Assembly (NCBI GenBank): GCA_021604505.1
Contig: BQJC01000001.1
Location: 62,001 to 126,000, forward strand
Direction: 5' to 3'
From: Nitrospinaceae bacterium
GTDB taxonomy: Bacteria; Nitrospinota; Nitrospinia; Nitrospinales; VA-1
DNA length: 64,000 nucleotides
Position 1 is the stretch's first letter. Each line of letters opens with the position of its first letter. Made by a program: the position numbers and the translations under genes. Below are positions 62,413 through 64,000 of the stretch, piece by piece. The notes beneath the pieces were generated by a model. The model saw only the letters and a list, made by a program, of their open reading frames with translations. It searched no databases and was not told the DNA's origin.

Positions 62413-62757
62413 ATGGGCCATTATTCTTTTCACAAAACCGAAAGATTGGCCAAACGGCACCAGTTTGAAAGGGTGATGTCCAAGGGCCGCAAACAGCGGG
62501 TCGGGACGTATTGCACCCTTTTTATTTTTCCCAACGAGTTGGACAAAAAAAGACTTGGTATTATCGCCTCCCGGAAAATTGGCAATGCCGTTGCCCGCAA
62601 TCGGGCGAAGCGAAAAATTCGAGAAGCGTTTCGCCGTATAAAAGACAACATTTCTCCGGCGTTGGATGTCGTGATCATTTCTGGAAAGGATTTAATCTCC
62701 CTTCCTGTCCATGTTCTTGAAAAAAAGATATCCAAACCTCTTTTAACCCAGCGATAG
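62413..62757 (+). CDS. rnpA: Ribonuclease P protein component
   Basis: RnpA is the protein subunit of RNase P, which trims tRNA 5' ends. The 114-residue protein has RLAKRHQFERVMSKGRKQRV and the RNR motif ASRKIGNAVARNRAKRKIRE near 51-70. The ATG lies three bases after the rpmH stop. Closely spaced genes point to one transcript. Confidence 0.97.
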   Translation: MGHYSFHKTERLAKRHQFERVMSKGRKQRVGTYCTLFIFPNELDKKRLGIIASRKIGNAVARNRAKRKIREAFRRIKDNISPALDVVIISGKDLISLPVHVLEKKISKPLLTQR

Positions 62758-62802
62758 TTTTTGCAGTCCTTTCCCGCCTCGTTGATAAACCCGAGAGTGT
62801 TG

Positions 62803-63015
62803 ATGATAAACTGGCTTCTTATCAGGACCATTAGGATCTATCAAAAATGCCTGTCCCCATTTTTGATTCCTTCCTGCAGATTCTATCCGACCTGCTCAGA
62901 ATATTCGGCGCAGGCGTTGGACCGGTTTCCCATTTATAAGGCATTGGGCCGAATCGTGGTTCGCTTACTTAAATGTCATCCCTATCATGAAGGGGGGAAG
63001 GACCCTCTGAAATGA
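62803..63015 (+). CDS. yidD: Membrane protein insertion efficiency factor
   Basis: The 70-residue product begins [20 protein letters not shown] and holds the family core [15 protein letters not shown]. The ATG at 62803 has GAGAG upstream and matches usual length; a TTG at 62761 would add 14 residues. It lies between rnpA and yidC, the standard order. Confidence 0.92.
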   Translation: MINWLLIRTIRIYQKCLSPFLIPSCRFYPTCSEYSAQALDRFPIYKALGRIVVRLLKCHPYHEGGKDPLK

Positions 63016-63041
63016 CAGACCCAAAATTCGGAGATTGATCT

Positions 63042-64000
63042 TTGGAGAATAGAGTATTACTGGCTTTCGTGTTGTCCCTGGTGGTTTTCGTGGGCTGGGG
63101 TTATTTCCTCGCCGTGGTCAAGGGACCGCCTCCTGAAGGAGTTCCTCAAAAACAGGCCGGGAAAGTTCAACCGGCGCCGCCTAGCGCTCTACCGCCGGCA
63201 GGAACGACGGTTCCGTCCGCACCTGCCCCAGGTGGAACAGCATCAGGTGCGACTCCGCCGATGCCTGGAAACGTTCAGTTTCCCGGCACGGAAGTCATTG
63301 TGAAAGTTCACAACGGCCGGGCCGATATGGAGTTTTCCAATCGCGGCGGAACGCTTAGAAAATTTCTTTTGCCGGAATACCACAGTGATCAGGGCGAGAT
63401 CGTCAATCTCGTGGATCACGAAGGCGGAGACAAATGGCCGCTTTCCCTGGAATCGTCCGACCCTGGAATTTCAAATATTCTGCAAAACGCCTTTTATGAA
63501 GTTTCACCTCAATCGCTGGTGCTGACAGAGTCCAATCCGACTGGAAAACTGACGTTTCGTCTCAAGCACGAATCCGGACTGGAAGTGACCCGTGTGCTCA
63601 CCTTTCAGCACAAAAGTTTCCTGATTGAAATGCAGACCCAGATCAGCGCCGCTCCGTTCGCCAGTCAAAATCTGCAATACAGCGTGTTGTGGGGACCGTC
63701 GATGGGAGGCAAAGTTCAATCTCAGACCGACTATTTCGTTTTTTCCGGCCCCACCACCTTCGCGAATAACGAACGTATAGAAACACCTGCCGACGAATTT
63801 GCCGATGTTGTCCGTTACCGGGGGGATGTGAAATGGACAGCGTTTCAGAATAAATATTTCGGCGCCGCCCTCGTCCCACTGAGCGGCACCAAATCCTCAC
63901 TGGTAAAAAAAGAAGGGGATCGTCTTTATGTCGGGCTGGATTTTGAATCCGTGCAATCCGCGGTTTCATCTTCCCATCTTTTGTACGCCGGCACCAAGCA
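63042..64000 (+). CDS. yidC: Membrane protein insertase YidC (truncated by window end)
   Basis: YidC inserts proteins into the inner membrane. The TTG start at 63042 follows GGAG (63030-63033) at eight bases; the product begins LENRVLLAFVLSLVVFVGWG, with the leading TTG read as Met, which is the family N-terminal helix. A Pro/Ala-rich linker and the large periplasmic beta domain follow. About 319 residues are present; the conserved membrane core lies beyond the window. An unusual feature is the TTG start, shared with purB and purH here. Confidence 0.95.
   Translation, partial: MENRVLLAFVLSLVVFVGWGYFLAVVKGPPPEGVPQKQAGKVQPAPPSALPPAGTTVPSAPAPGGTASGATPPMPGNVQFPGTEVIVKVHNGRADMEFSNRGGTLRKFLLPEYHSDQGEIVNLVDHEGGDKWPLSLESSDPGISNILQNAFYEVSPQSLVLTESNPTGKLTFRLKHESGLEVTRVLTFQHKSFLIEMQTQISAAPFASQNLQYSVLWGPSMGGKVQSQTDYFVFSGPTTFANNERIETPADEFADVVRYRGDVKWTAFQNKYFGAALVPLSGTKSSLVKKEGDRLYVGLDFESVQSAVSSSHLLYAGTK

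Overview
The window is an ordinary-looking stretch of a Gram-negative bacterial chromosome, about 50% GC by eye, densely packed with genes on both strands. No phage, insertion sequence, CRISPR array, tRNA or rRNA was recognised. Outer-membrane markers (OmpA/Pal-type protein, PagL-like lipid A deacylase family protein, lipobox protein, HpnN-like hopanoid RND transporter), the PurB/PurC/PurH set, a split glycine decarboxylase, NnrS and a ModE-type regulator fit a free-living, probably aquatic, respiratory bacterium. The gene styles recall Nitrospinota or deltaproteobacterial-grade lineages. That placement is an inference and nothing in the window proves it.

Layout. 0-3.6 kb: a truncated low-molecular-weight protein tyrosine phosphatase, purB, purC and a lactate-dehydrogenase-type gene. 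3.7-11.1 kb (mostly minus): oligoribonuclease, a periplasmic STI1-like protein, a DDAH-type amidinohydrolase, a TPR protein, glnD and DAHP synthase. 11.4-17.3 kb: dnaN, an SPL-like radical SAM protein, an M23 peptidase, mtgA and an RlmI-type methyltransferase. 17.3-23.8 kb: a histone-H1-like Lys/Ala repeat protein divergent from pgeF, whose leader looks like an attenuator; then a large uncharacterised protein, a 58-residue basic protein, purH and a membrane-anchored unknown. 23.9-30.1 kb (minus): HAMP protein/M48 peptidase pair, SH3 protein, amidase_2-like protein, nadK, bifunctional nuclease, anti-sigma/ECF sigma pair and tatA.

30.3-39.5 kb: PagL-like protein, HpnN-like transporter, a pentapeptide-repeat membrane protein, a Rieske-like protein whose ligand histidines appear replaced by cysteines, a TPR protein, and a lipoamide-dehydrogenase-type flavoprotein followed by a decayed patatin-like tail. 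39.5-42.7 kb: gcvT-gcvH-gcvPA without gcvPB. 42.8-50.8 kb (plus): nucleotidyltransferase, lepA-lepB-HAD phosphatase, and an HDOD/hybrid histidine kinase signalling cluster. 50.9-58.9 kb: an unknown, a lipoprotein, a phosphodiester-glycosidase-domain protein with a ModE-like regulator, NnrS with a small Cys protein, and an operon of a small membrane protein, histidine ammonia-lyase and a methyltransferase-like protein. 59-64 kb: tyrS, an OmpA-domain protein, then the conserved rpmH-rnpA-yidD-yidC operon running off the window.

The genes mostly serve core metabolism, envelope biogenesis and regulation. The least explained items are the pgeF leader, the all-cysteine Rieske-like protein with its partner, the hutH/methyltransferase operon, the pentapeptide-repeat membrane protein and the gene remnant at the gcv locus. 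No clearly new multi-gene system was proven.
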